Positions 6,567 through 15,100 of a stretch of 16,528 bases of DNA are shown here, piece by piece. The position numbers and the translations under genes are program-made. Source of the DNA: Prevotella sp. CAG:891 (GTDB taxonomy: Bacteria; Bacteroidota; Bacteroidia; Bacteroidales; Bacteroidaceae); contig FR901777.1 in the NCBI GenBank assembly GCA_000437675.1, forward strand, positions 54,964 to 71,491, given 5' to 3'. The notes under the pieces are model-generated. The model did not search any database, was not told the DNA's origin, and saw only the letters and a list, made by a program, of their open reading frames with translations. The number at the start of each line of letters is the position of its first letter. The first letter of the stretch is position 1.

Positions 6567-8587
6567 GGACTGTTGATTTCAGCTATGCCTGATGAAATGC
6601 TGGTGCGATTAAAATAATAAGTAAGGGATGCACGCACGCCTAAGGTGAGAGATGGAAACATTTTCCAATTATTGACTAACACCCCGCGCAGACCATGATG
6701 GGCAAACGAGGGGAAGGCTCCGGCGCGATACAGTTGGGGTTCGTAGGCGTAAACGGCGGACTCGTAGTCGTCGGTAAAAAAGAGCGAAGCAAAGGCTTTC
6801 AACTGATAAACGGACTTGGGCTTCCAGGCAGTACGGGCCGACAGCATCCAACCTACTGACTGCTTGCCGGTTTGGCGCGTGGCATAGGTGAAGTCGGCTT
6901 GGGTGTTAAGTTCAAATTTGCGTTTCTGCATCAGGGCGGCAATACGGGCACGATGCGTGGTACGATACTCCAACTGCTTGTAGCCGGTAATGGTGCGCTG
7001 TCGCGACTTAAAACGGTAACGTGCCGTGAGGTACCACGGGCCTTGCGTTTTCCATTGTGACTGCAACGATAATTCTATGCCTTTGGCACCACCTTGTACC
7101 GTGGTATAGGTGGGCGAGGGATAGCGGAACAAGTCGGCATAGCCTTTGAGTTGCCAACGGGAGGAGGGACGGCAGGTGAAGCCGAACAACAGGCCTTGCT
7201 CATTGGCAACGCGACTGGATTGCTGCAGGGCATCGCCATAGATACTGACGAAATCGGGGGCAAAATAACGCAACTGGGCATTGAGCGAGGCTTTGCGCGT
7301 TAAACGGTACAACAAGGTATGTTCAGTGGCAAAGTGCGCGCGGTGGTCGAGGGCGGCCTCGCCTTGCACTGTGAAGTGGGGAAGGTTACAATAATACGAC
7401 AGGGATGCACCGCCGGCTGTTTGGCCGCGAAAATATCCGGCATTGTAAAAACGGGCTTCGGGCCACACGGGATGGTCATAACGTACCAGGTAACCATCGG
7501 CAGAGAGGCCCCAGGCGGACCGATTGTAGCCAATGTGTCCGCCAAATGTGAAACTGCCCAGATTGCGACGGCGCGTTATTTCGGAAAGTGTGCGATGGGA
7601 ACCGGTTTGCAGAATGCTGCGCACGGTGTCGCCTGTATCATTATAGCGGGCATCGAGTTTGCGGTAGGAGGCAAAGGCCATGAAATCGAATGCCGAGAAC
7701 TGACAGGCTGCGGCTGCACCCCGAAAGAAGCGACTTTCGTCGGTTGAGGTGTGGGGACGGAAACTAAGGGTGTTGCGACGTCCTTCGTTGAGAATCTGTT
7801 CGCGACCGCCATAAAACATACGGCCAAAAAGTAGACCGCGATTGCCGCGTACTTCGTAATCGCCCAACACAAAACTCCAAGGACGGTGCTTTGGCCGGAG
7901 CATAAAATAGGCTGACCAATAATCATAAGGATAAAAACCTTGTTTGGCCACGGGTTCTCCGGCATCTTTGTCTGTCGTTAGCCCATAAGCTATTTCGCGC
8001 TTATACTGATAACGATAGCGCACTACATGGTGCAAGGGATTGCCCACATAATAATTGGTGGGGGTGGGTTTGTCGGGGGTGCGATAGCCTTTCCGACGAT
8101 ACAGCGGAAGGTCTACCCTACTCTCTATTTCGTGTTTGCCAAGTGTGAGCAGTTGTTTGAGCGTATGGGGCTTTGGGGTTGGCCGCCGGATAGCGGTGGA
8201 GAGCATGAGCGAATCGCAACGCACGAATAGCGACAGATAGCGACGGGTGAAATAATCAAAACCGGTAATAAACTGAAGTTCACCTAAGGATAACAAACCT
8301 TTGCGCTGCTGACGATAGACCAATAGCGAATCAATTTGCTGCTCGGACAGAAAGGGAAGCTGCTGCAAATCGCTGCGGTCAACGCGGTTGATTTGCATGG
8401 GGTGATTGGCAAGGTTTTCAAGCCACAACAAGTCGTCGGCCGAAATAGCTTCATCTGTTTCATTCTCTTCGCTTTGTACGTATTCTTGCAAAAACTCTTC
8501 CCACGACATGTAAGCACCACTTTGCCATTGGGCGCAGAGGGGCTGAAAAAGCATGAAACAAAATAACAGGACGTAGAGGTTTTTCAT
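6524..8587 (-). CDS. Secreted helix-hairpin-helix protein with barrel-like C-terminal region
   Basis: Protein of 687 residues. A clear signal peptide ends after residues LCAQ (about 1-20), so it is exported. Residues about 50-115 form a ComEA-like helix-hairpin-helix region (NHPMQINRVDRSDLQQLPFL, then a second hairpin around GLLSLGELQFITGFD). Such regions in this family bind DNA in ComEA; DNA binding here is inferred. From about 145 onward the chain is rich in alternating polar and aromatic residues (many Tyr, Arg, Phe) and ends SDISLQLRWQL, which fits an outer-membrane beta-barrel; this too is inference. It begins 36 bases after comEC on the same strand and is probably in its operon. Many Bacteroidota carry such a protein, of unknown function. 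Confidence 0.85.
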   Translation of the reverse strand: MKNLYVLLFCFMLFQPLCAQWQSGAYMSWEEFLQEYVQSEENETDEAISADDLLWLENLANHPMQINRVDRSDLQQLPFLSEQQIDSLLVYRQQRKGLLSLGELQFITGFDYFTRRYLSLFVRCDSLMLSTAIRRPTPKPHTLKQLLTLGKHEIESRVDLPLYRRKGYRTPDKPTPTNYYVGNPLHHVVRYRYQYKREIAYGLTTDKDAGEPVAKQGFYPYDYWSAYFMLRPKHRPWSFVLGDYEVRGNRGLLFGRMFYGGREQILNEGRRNTLSFRPHTSTDESRFFRGAAAACQFSAFDFMAFASYRKLDARYNDTGDTVRSILQTGSHRTLSEITRRRNLGSFTFGGHIGYNRSAWGLSADGYLVRYDHPVWPEARFYNAGYFRGQTAGGASLSYYCNLPHFTVQGEAALDHRAHFATEHTLLYRLTRKASLNAQLRYFAPDFVSIYGDALQQSSRVANEQGLLFGFTCRPSSRWQLKGYADLFRYPSPTYTTVQGGAKGIELSLQSQWKTQGPWYLTARYRFKSRQRTITGYKQLEYRTTHRARIAALMQKRKFELNTQADFTYATRQTGKQSVGWMLSARTAWKPKSVYQLKAFASLFFTDDYESAVYAYEPQLYRAGAFPSFAHHGLRGVLVNNWKMFPSLTLGVRASLTYYFNRTSISSGIAEINSPCQSDISLQLRWQL

Positions 8588-8597
8588 AGATGGTATG

Positions 8598-8630
8598 AGG
8601 TTTATTCAATACATAAGGTAGGTTTATTCA
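8598..8630 (-). repeat. 11-base direct repeat across the comEC stop codon
   Basis: AGGTTTATTCA (plus-strand reading) occurs at 8598-8608 and 8620-8630, separated by 11 bases. The second copy contains the comEC stop codon (8624-8626). It may be a small duplication. Confidence 0.6.
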
Positions 8631-10915
8631 TGAATGGGATATACAAAGGCTCCTTGGGTGCGTACATCATGGCAAGGAATGCCGAAGCGCTGACAACTTG
8701 TTTGCCACTGCTCACGATATCGTTGCGGTAAACTGGCATCAAGAACCACATGGCGAGGACTGAACACGCGAAATGCGGTGGCAGGACTCTCGAAACTACC
8801 ATAACCTACAACGAGAGTATGAAGTGCATACCGCGTGTCGGATGAAGAACGGGGTACAGAACCGCGAAGTACGTAGAGCCGGTGGGAACCGAAGACGAAA
8901 TGCGACTGTTCGGCCCATATTAAGGCGTCGCGAAACGGAGCATGACGAATGACCCTTGGGCGAGCAATATGGTTGGGGGCCAAAAAATTGCGTTGTATAT
9001 AGGCAAGGCGTTGGGCAAGGGTGTCGGGAGAGGTGGAGGCATACAGATAGGACTTGTCGGCACAACTGATGAAATGAATAACCGTGGTGCGTGGCACGTT
9101 ATAAACGATTATCTGGGGATTGATGCGGCCGGGGCGCAGCCGATATGCTTCGCTGACTATGATTACGCAGCATAGGGCTGTCAGGGCGTATATGCACTGC
9201 TTACGGCGACGGCGCTGGCGCACTTGAAAAATGGCATAAAGCACGCAGGGTATGGCAACTAATGCTAATAAACTGAGTGGATGGGGATAGAGCGTCAGCG
9301 TGGCACCGGGCCAGTGGCTGATGCTGTCTAACACCGCAGTCATGCCTTGCAATACGCCATGGAGCAGCACTGAAAGGCCTTGGCGTAAAATGTCGAAGGG
9401 CAACAGGAAGAATAGCAGTGAACCGCCTAACAGCAAATAGGCTGAGGGAATGACGATGACATTGGCCAACAATGCGTATGGCGAAAACTGGTGAAAATAG
9501 TAGAGTATGAAGGGAAGGGTGCCTAACTGAGCACTGAACGATACGGTAAAAAAGGGATACACTACCTGACGGAAAAATCCGTAACTGTGTTGTATCAGAT
9601 AAAACCGCCATACGCGATGGGGCGAAAGTCCGTGACGACGGGCATGCCGTATGTTTCCATAAACGGGGTCGAAGTCGCTCCATACGGGCAAGGGATAGCG
9701 TTGCCATACATACGTATTGAACAGCACAATGCCTAATACAGCTGAAAAGGATAATTGAAATCCTACATCGAAAAGCGAAAGGGGCGAGGCTATCAACAAA
9801 ACCAGTGCGGCAAAGGCTAAATTGCTTAACGTAGATCCGCTACCGCGTTGGAAACTATGGCCTACTTGCAACAGGGTGAACATCCAGGCTGCGCGAAGCA
9901 GCGACAGGGGCATACCAACCATCCATACAAACAGCCACAAAAGGGCTATGCAAAGGGTGTTGGCAATCAGAAAAACCGCGCGGTAACGTATCCAACGCAG
10001 TACGAACAAATTGAGCAAACTGAAAAGAATGCCTAAATGCAAACCGGAAAGGGCAAGCACATGGCTCACGCCGGTTTCTGAAAATAATTGGCGGGTTTCA
10101 GCTGTCAGTCGGCTTTTATCGCCTAAAGTCAGAGCGGAGAGTATGGACAGTTCATCGCCCTGAAAATAGGTGGCGTAATAATCAACTAAATACTGACGGA
10201 AGCGCTGTAAACGCTCTACAAAGCTTAAAGCGGTTGCCTGTTGACCGAGTTTTTGCCAATGGGTATGAGCAGAAGCTGTGCCGCTTATGCCATGTATGTA
10301 AAGGTAGGAGGTATAATCAAAATCACCGGGATTACCGGCATGGTATCCTTCGGTAATGCGTGCATAAAACAATAATGGAGTACCAACTTCGAGGGTTGAT
10401 GCTTCGCGTCCGGTTAACCTTAACCGAATGGTTTTAAGATTAAAACGAGCATCGTTGTGTATCAGTTTCACATCTGCTCGCACCACATCGGTCTGTGCCG
10501 CTCCTTGAACTTGAACCGACTGCTTTCCTCCTTGTGCGTTTGGTTGGGCATGCTGGGAGTGCTGACGGTAAATTCCCTTTACCTGTGCTTGCCACATTTG
10601 CGTGTTTTCAGGCCACACCACCCTAACCTGCTCAAAACGTAATTGGGTTAGTGTAGCACCGCTCAGCAGCATGACTGTGGGTGCAACCCACAAAGCCATA
10701 CGCTGATAACTTATGCCTTTCAGACGCAAACTGCCTAACAAGCACAAAAGCCCGACTATGCCCAATATGCCTAACCAGCATTCACTGCCAACACTAAAAC
10801 GCAAACTCCAACTCAGCACGATGCCTGCTGCTACAAACAGCACATAGCGCAACAAGGGGGCTTGCAGCCAGGGTAGCTGTGGCAAAGGTTTTGAAGGCAG
10901 GTATTTGAACGGCAT
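8624..10915 (-). CDS. comEC: ComEC/Rec2 family DNA-uptake channel protein
   Basis: Inner-membrane channel of natural transformation, which passes single-stranded DNA into the cytoplasm. The protein has 763 residues: two or three N-terminal membrane helices (about 20-95), a soluble OB-fold-like region (about 105-215), then the polytopic competence domain (about 250-590). That domain carries the hallmark motif GVSHVLALSGLHLG at 282-295, SLLRAAWM near 338-345 and LSFSAVLGI near 388-396. The C-terminal 170 residues resemble a metallo-beta-lactamase domain in outline (QIIVYNVPRTTVIHF; ending FGIPCHDVRTQGAFVYPI) but lack the HxHxDH metal motif. This is common in Bacteroidota ComEC and implies no nuclease activity. 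The HHH protein gene follows and miaA precedes (155-base gap). Confidence 0.93.
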   Translation of the reverse strand: MPFKYLPSKPLPQLPWLQAPLLRYVLFVAAGIVLSWSLRFSVGSECWLGILGIVGLLCLLGSLRLKGISYQRMALWVAPTVMLLSGATLTQLRFEQVRVVWPENTQMWQAQVKGIYRQHSQHAQPNAQGGKQSVQVQGAAQTDVVRADVKLIHNDARFNLKTIRLRLTGREASTLEVGTPLLFYARITEGYHAGNPGDFDYTSYLYIHGISGTASAHTHWQKLGQQATALSFVERLQRFRQYLVDYYATYFQGDELSILSALTLGDKSRLTAETRQLFSETGVSHVLALSGLHLGILFSLLNLFVLRWIRYRAVFLIANTLCIALLWLFVWMVGMPLSLLRAAWMFTLLQVGHSFQRGSGSTLSNLAFAALVLLIASPLSLFDVGFQLSFSAVLGIVLFNTYVWQRYPLPVWSDFDPVYGNIRHARRHGLSPHRVWRFYLIQHSYGFFRQVVYPFFTVSFSAQLGTLPFILYYFHQFSPYALLANVIVIPSAYLLLGGSLLFFLLPFDILRQGLSVLLHGVLQGMTAVLDSISHWPGATLTLYPHPLSLLALVAIPCVLYAIFQVRQRRRRKQCIYALTALCCVIIVSEAYRLRPGRINPQIIVYNVPRTTVIHFISCADKSYLYASTSPDTLAQRLAYIQRNFLAPNHIARPRVIRHAPFRDALIWAEQSHFVFGSHRLYVLRGSVPRSSSDTRYALHTLVVGYGSFESPATAFRVFSPRHVVLDASLPQRYREQWQTSCQRFGIPCHDVRTQGAFVYPIHE

Positions 10916-11070
10916 AATTAGAGTCAGGTTAATTGCAAGGGAAGGTTCATACCATATCTGAGTGAAAAGCTAACTGAGAACACAGTATCGGGTTTGAAAG
11001 AATTTCTTTAACAAAGATTTGAAGTGCGCTCACATCAATGTCGCTAAATTGCTGACAAACAACGGTGCAC

Positions 11071-11967
11071 TTACAGCTGCAACAAATCAATAGGCGATTC
11101 GGGGTCTGTCGACAAATTCACCCACTTCATTTCCGGATCTTTTTTGAACCAAGTAAGTTGTTTCTTGGCATACACACGCGAATTGCGTTTGATTTTTTCA
11201 AGCGCAAAATCCAGCGTCCATGTTCCGTCGAAATAATTAAAGAGTTCTTTATAGCCTACGGTATTGAGCGAATTATACGCGCGATAAGGATATACCCGGC
11301 GGGCTTCCTCAAGCAACCCCTCTTCCATCATCACATCGACACGACGGTTAATACGATCGAATAGTTCGGCGCGTTCGCGCCAAATGCCTATTTTTTCAAT
11401 TTGAAAAGGGCGTTCCACGCGTTTACCCACACGGTAGGAAGTAAAGGTACGCCCCGTCATGTAGCAAATTTCGAGTGCATGAACCACGCGTTTGGGATTT
11501 TTGGTATCGCATTGCGCATAGTACACCGGATCCAGCAAACTCAATTCGCGCGCCAAAGGTTCTAATCCCTCTTTCTCGTAACGGGCTTTCAGCAAGGCTC
11601 GCGTGTCAGCATCTACCGTTGGAATGTCGTCAATGCCTTTGCAAACAGCATCAACATACATCATGGAACCACCAGAAAGCACACAAACATCGTGTTGCTT
11701 AAACAAATCATCGAGCAAAGCCAAAGCTTCCTGCTCGTACTGCGCAGCACTATAGTACTCATCGAGTCCCAATGTGCCCACAAAATAATGCTTTGCGCGA
11801 GCCTGTTCGGCTGCTGTAGGTGCTGCTGTACCGATGGGAATATCTCGATAAAGCTGACGCGAATCAGCGTTCAATATCGGACAGGCATATTTTTCGGCCA
11901 TTCGGAGCGCATAGTCAGTCTTGCCCACACCCGTCGGGCCAACAATCACTTTTAAGATTTTAGACAT
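11071..11967 (-). CDS. miaA: tRNA dimethylallyltransferase
   Basis: Adds a dimethylallyl group to N6 of A37 in tRNAs that read codons starting with U. Cytoplasmic, 298 residues from the ATG at 11967. P-loop GPTGVGKT at 10-17, substrate motif DSRQLYRDIPIGTAAPT from about 35, GGSMMYVDAVCKGID, NPKRVVHALEI, GYKELFNYFDG and the C-terminal NSRVYAKKQLTWFKKD are all readable. A longer frame reaches an ATG at 12036, but its extra 23 residues run through the preceding terminator and resemble nothing in MiaA, so I take 11967. GGSMMY instead of the more usual GGTGLY suggests a sequence subgroup seen in Bacteroidota (from memory). It lies between the lpx cluster and comEC; I found no clear promoter for it. 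Confidence 0.94.
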   Translation of the reverse strand: MSKILKVIVGPTGVGKTDYALRMAEKYACPILNADSRQLYRDIPIGTAAPTAAEQARAKHYFVGTLGLDEYYSAAQYEQEALALLDDLFKQHDVCVLSGGSMMYVDAVCKGIDDIPTVDADTRALLKARYEKEGLEPLARELSLLDPVYYAQCDTKNPKRVVHALEICYMTGRTFTSYRVGKRVERPFQIEKIGIWRERAELFDRINRRVDVMMEEGLLEEARRVYPYRAYNSLNTVGYKELFNYFDGTWTLDFALEKIKRNSRVYAKKQLTWFKKDPEMKWVNLSTDPESPIDLLQL

Positions 11968-11992
11968 AAAAGAGTTCAGCGTAAGAATCGTC

Positions 11993-12058
11993 AAAAAGAA
12001 AAAAGGATAAGCCAGACACGCCTTGCATTTCTGCAAATGTATCCCGGCCTATCCTTAT
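11993..12058 (-). terminator. Stem-loop terminator after the pRiA4b ORF-3-like gene
   Basis: AAGGATA (12003-12009) pairs with TATCCTT (12050-12056). One mismatched position inward, GCC (12011-12013) pairs with GGC (12046-12048), around a loop containing a smaller hairpin. On the minus strand the stem is followed by TTTTTTCTTTTT; on the plus strand by ATTTTTTT. It therefore probably ends the lpx transcript and could work in both directions. It begins 5 bases past the stop of the upstream gene. Confidence 0.75.
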
Positions 12059-12062
12059 TTTT

Positions 12063-12629
12063 TTAATAGGGCTGTCCGTCGCTTATTTCGAAACCTTCAA
12101 GGTCGATGTCATCGTCGTTGAACGAAGCCGCACCAAAGAGTGCATCTTCATCGAAATCGTCCGTAGCAGCCACAGCAGCTCCTTTTTTACCTTTAGCGGG
12201 TGCTAAGTCCAAATCCATATCCTCAATTTGACGAGGAGCATGGCCTTTCACACGCGTAATTTCGTAATTCTTCAGGTTTTCACCGGGAATCACCTCCTTT
12301 ACATCAAGGAAGAAGCAGCGGTCGGCAAAGGGGTCAAACACAAATTCAAGATGTTGTTCCTCGTCCTCAATAAACTCCGACAGACGGGTTTCATCCATCA
12401 CGTAAATATCCTCGTCGGCATCACCAACACCCATATCTTCGCGCGTAATCTGCTGACCACGTTCCCACTCTTCGTCGCAGATGTAAAACGAAGTCATTTG
12501 ATCGTCGGGATAACCACACGACTCCAGGATGGCTTTATTCAAATCGAGGAACGTAGCGTCACTGTCTATTTTGATTTCACGCAGGAAACCATCAACCTCG
12601 TCGCTAATGAATTTAATACGGAAAAGCAT
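12063..12629 (-). CDS. Plasmid pRiA4b ORF-3-like protein (acidic)
   Basis: Protein of 188 residues whose first 130 or so resemble the plasmid pRiA4b ORF-3 / IS1096 TnpR-like family (PF07929): MLFRIKF start, a middle SFYICDEEWERGQQI, and FVFDPFADRCFFLDVKEVIPGE. The function of the family is unknown. The last 50 residues are very rich in Asp and Glu (DMDLDLAP, DDFDEDALF, NDDDIDLEGFE), as often in Bacteroidota members. No transposase or resolvase motifs are visible, so the family name should not be read as a mobile-element function. It follows lpxA by 73 bases and is followed by a terminator, so it is probably the last gene of the lpx operon. Confidence 0.72.
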   Translation of the reverse strand: MLFRIKFISDEVDGFLREIKIDSDATFLDLNKAILESCGYPDDQMTSFYICDEEWERGQQITREDMGVGDADEDIYVMDETRLSEFIEDEEQHLEFVFDPFADRCFFLDVKEVIPGENLKNYEITRVKGHAPRQIEDMDLDLAPAKGKKGAAVAATDDFDEDALFGAASFNDDDIDLEGFEISDGQPY

Positions 12630-12702
12630 ATCAATAATTTGAAGGTAAGCAAGCTCCCGGAATCACCTTGGGAACTAACTTTTAGGGGTTCTACAGTACT
12701 GG

Positions 12703-13470
12703 TTATTTTATAATGCCTCGCTTTGAAGCAGTCACGAAATCAATGATATACTGAATTTCGGGCGACATCTCCACGGTTTCACGAATTTCGTTAATACATT
12801 CCTCGCGCAGTTTACCACGCTGATAAAGCAAGCGGTAAGTATTGTGAATGCGGTCAATGAGTTCAGCTGAGAAACCACGACGACGCAATCCCACGAGGTT
12901 CAAGCCGCAATAACTCACCGGTTCGCGGGCAGCCATTGTGTAAGGAGGAACGTCCTGACCGGTGCGCGTACCACCGCCAACCATCACATAACTACCGATG
13001 TGGCAGAACTGATGCACCAACACCGAGGCCGAGATGATTGCAAAATCATCCACCACCACTTCGCCTGCCAACTTCGTTGAATTACCGATGATACAGCCAT
13101 TGCCCACCAACACATCGTGTGCAACGTGCATACCCTCCATCAGCAGGTTATTCGAGCCAACAACAGTTTTACCTTTGGCTGCCGTGCCACGGTTAATGGT
13201 CACGTTTTCGCGGATGATGTTGTTATTGCCCACCTCAGCAGTAGTTTCTTCTCCCTTGAACTTCAAGTCTTGAGGGATGGCACCAATCACAGCACCCGGG
13301 AAGAACGTATTGCCCTCGCCGATGCGCGATCCGTAAAGCACGGTGACGCTGTTCATCAAGCGGTTATTTTTTCCAATCATCACATTTTTATCGATGTAGC
13401 AAAAAGGACCGATTTCGCAGCCCTCGCCAATCACAGCTTCGGGATGCACGTATGCTAAAGGACTTATCAT
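12703..13470 (-). CDS. lpxA: UDP-N-acetylglucosamine O-acyltransferase
   Basis: First step of lipid A synthesis: transfer of a 3-hydroxyacyl chain from acyl carrier protein to UDP-GlcNAc, in the cytoplasm. At 255 residues it has normal family length. The N-terminal two-thirds are hexapeptide repeats (left-handed beta-helix). The catalytic His is H118 in MHVAHDVLVGN (E. coli H125). The GLNLVGLRRRGF stretch near 189-200 and the helical C-terminus are typical. Start ATG at 13470 fits the family N-terminus (MISPLAYVHPEAVIG). It lies 71 bases after lpxC/fabZ. Confidence 0.97.
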   Translation of the reverse strand: MISPLAYVHPEAVIGEGCEIGPFCYIDKNVMIGKNNRLMNSVTVLYGSRIGEGNTFFPGAVIGAIPQDLKFKGEETTAEVGNNNIIRENVTINRGTAAKGKTVVGSNNLLMEGMHVAHDVLVGNGCIIGNSTKLAGEVVVDDFAIISASVLVHQFCHIGSYVMVGGGTRTGQDVPPYTMAAREPVSYCGLNLVGLRRRGFSAELIDRIHNTYRLLYQRGKLREECINEIRETVEMSPEIQYIIDFVTASKRGIIK

Positions 13471-13541
13471 TTTAATCTCATATAATTAGTGTTCGAAGAC
13501 AAACACAGAACAAGCATTCTGCCATCTTCGTACGGAGCATT

Positions 13542-14927
13542 TTACTTATTCTTTACGATTTGAGCAGTAAAAGTTGCTTCCATCACGATGCTCTCGCCCA
13601 CAAAGGCAAAACCATGCATCGACGAAATGCCATGACGGATAGGCGACATCAGTTCTACGCGGAAGATGAGCGTATCGCCCGGAACTACCTTCTTGCGGAA
13701 CTTCACATCATTGATACGAAGGAAATACGTACTCCAGCGTTCTGGTTCCTCGATAGAATTAAGTACCAACAAGCCGCCGGCCTGAGCCATAGCCTCAATC
13801 TGCAGCACACCCGGCATCACCGGTTCCTGCGGGAAATGGCCCTGGAAAAAAGCCTCGTTAGCCGTTACATTCTTTACTGCAACGATATAGTTCGAGCCCG
13901 TTTCAACCACTTTGTCAACCAACTGCATGGGATAACGGTGGGGAAGCAACTCACGGATGCGGTTCACATCCATCATCGGTTCATCATTCGGGTCATAGTT
14001 CGGAGCCTGAATTTCGTGCTGACGAATTTCGCGGCGCATTTGGCGAGCGAACTTGTTATTGATGGTATGTCCCGGACGCGTAGCAATGATTCTACCCTTG
14101 ATAGGACGGCCAATCAAAGCCATATCGCCGATAATATCCAGCAACTTATGACGAGCCGGTTCGTTACGCCAAACCAACGGGCGCGAATTCAGGTAGCCCA
14201 ACTTCGTTGCATCGCGATGCTCCACCTTCAGGTTATCAGCCAAACGGTCCAAAGCATCTTGCGAAATCTGCTTTTCGTAAATCACGATAGCATTGTCCAA
14301 GTCGCCACCCTTAATCAGGCCGGCCTTAAGCAAAGGCTCAATTTCACGAACAAACACAAAGGTACGAGCCGAAGCAATTTCAGTGCTAAAGTCCTCCATG
14401 CTATCGAGCGTAGCAAACTGGCTGTTGATAAACTGCGACTCGAAAGAAATCATCGCTGTAATAGAGAACTGCTCATCGGGCAAAATAATGATAGATGAAC
14501 CCGACTCCTCATCGCGGAACTCAATTTTCTTTTTAATCACATAGAAATCCTTCGGAGCATTTTGTTCAACCACTCCTACCCTACGGATATTTTCTACATA
14601 AAGAATAGAGCTACCATCCAAAATAGGAAATTCCGGACCATTCACCAGAATCAAGCAGTTATCGATACCCATGGCATAAAGCGCAGCCATGGCATGTTCG
14701 ATAGTACTGCAGCGTGCCTCGCCTTTCGCTACAACCGTACCGCGCGAAGTATCCACCACATTTTCGGCAATAGCGTCGATAACTGGTTCACCTTCAAGGT
14801 CGATACGTTGAATTTTATATCCGTGATTTTCAGGAGCCGGATTAAAAGTAATGGTCAAGCTGAGTCCCGTGTGCAAGCCTTTGCCAAACAGCGAGAAACT
14901 GCCTCCCAATGTTTTTTGCTTAGACAT
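13542..14927 (-). CDS. lpxC/fabZ: Bifunctional LpxC/FabZ: UDP-3-O-acyl-GlcNAc deacetylase fused to 3-hydroxyacyl-ACP dehydratase
   Basis: Two enzymes in one 461-residue chain. LpxC (about 1-310) is the committed zinc deacetylase of lipid A synthesis: zinc ligands H78 (in IEHAMAALYAMGIDN), H260 and D264 (HKLLDIIGD), and H287 in PGHTINNKFAR. FabZ (about 320-461) dehydrates 3-hydroxyacyl-ACP: RELLPHRYPMQLVDKV, then GHFP with H364 and E378 in LQIEAMAQAGG, the usual 14 apart. The fusion is characteristic of Bacteroidota. The frame extends to an ATG at 15014, but the MSKQKTLGGSFSLFGKGLHTG start at 14927 matches the family. The gap to lpxD is 173 bases, with no clear promoter in it. Confidence 0.97.
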   Translation of the reverse strand: MSKQKTLGGSFSLFGKGLHTGLSLTITFNPAPENHGYKIQRIDLEGEPVIDAIAENVVDTSRGTVVAKGEARCSTIEHAMAALYAMGIDNCLILVNGPEFPILDGSSILYVENIRRVGVVEQNAPKDFYVIKKKIEFRDEESGSSIIILPDEQFSITAMISFESQFINSQFATLDSMEDFSTEIASARTFVFVREIEPLLKAGLIKGGDLDNAIVIYEKQISQDALDRLADNLKVEHRDATKLGYLNSRPLVWRNEPARHKLLDIIGDMALIGRPIKGRIIATRPGHTINNKFARQMRREIRQHEIQAPNYDPNDEPMMDVNRIRELLPHRYPMQLVDKVVETGSNYIVAVKNVTANEAFFQGHFPQEPVMPGVLQIEAMAQAGGLLVLNSIEEPERWSTYFLRINDVKFRKKVVPGDTLIFRVELMSPIRHGISSMHGFAFVGESIVMEATFTAQIVKNK

Positions 14928-15100
14928 AGTATGATATTGAGAATGCTGCAGAGCGATGTAAGCAACGGAGGGAAGTTGCAAGCCGCACACTGCAGTTAGA
15001 CAAGGCCTACTCAATCAGCCCCACAATGACTTTGCGACTCTCTCTCCTCGTGTTTCATACACAATCTCCGTTACGATATAGCCCTGCACCAACTTTTTGA

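Noticed and set aside
7319..7747. 142-codon plus-strand ORF
   Set aside because: Antisense to the HHH protein gene and without recognisable features.
11968..12036. Longer N-terminus for miaA from the ATG at 12036
   Set aside because: It would translate the terminator stem and poly-T; the P-loop sits at the normal distance from the ATG at 11967.
13560..14498. 312-codon plus-strand ORF
   Set aside because: Antisense shadow of lpxC/fabZ with a His/Arg-rich translation and no domains.
14928..15014. Longer N-terminus for lpxC/fabZ from the ATG at 15014
   Set aside because: The extra 29 residues do not resemble the LpxC N-terminus, while MSKQKTLGGSFS at 14927 does.
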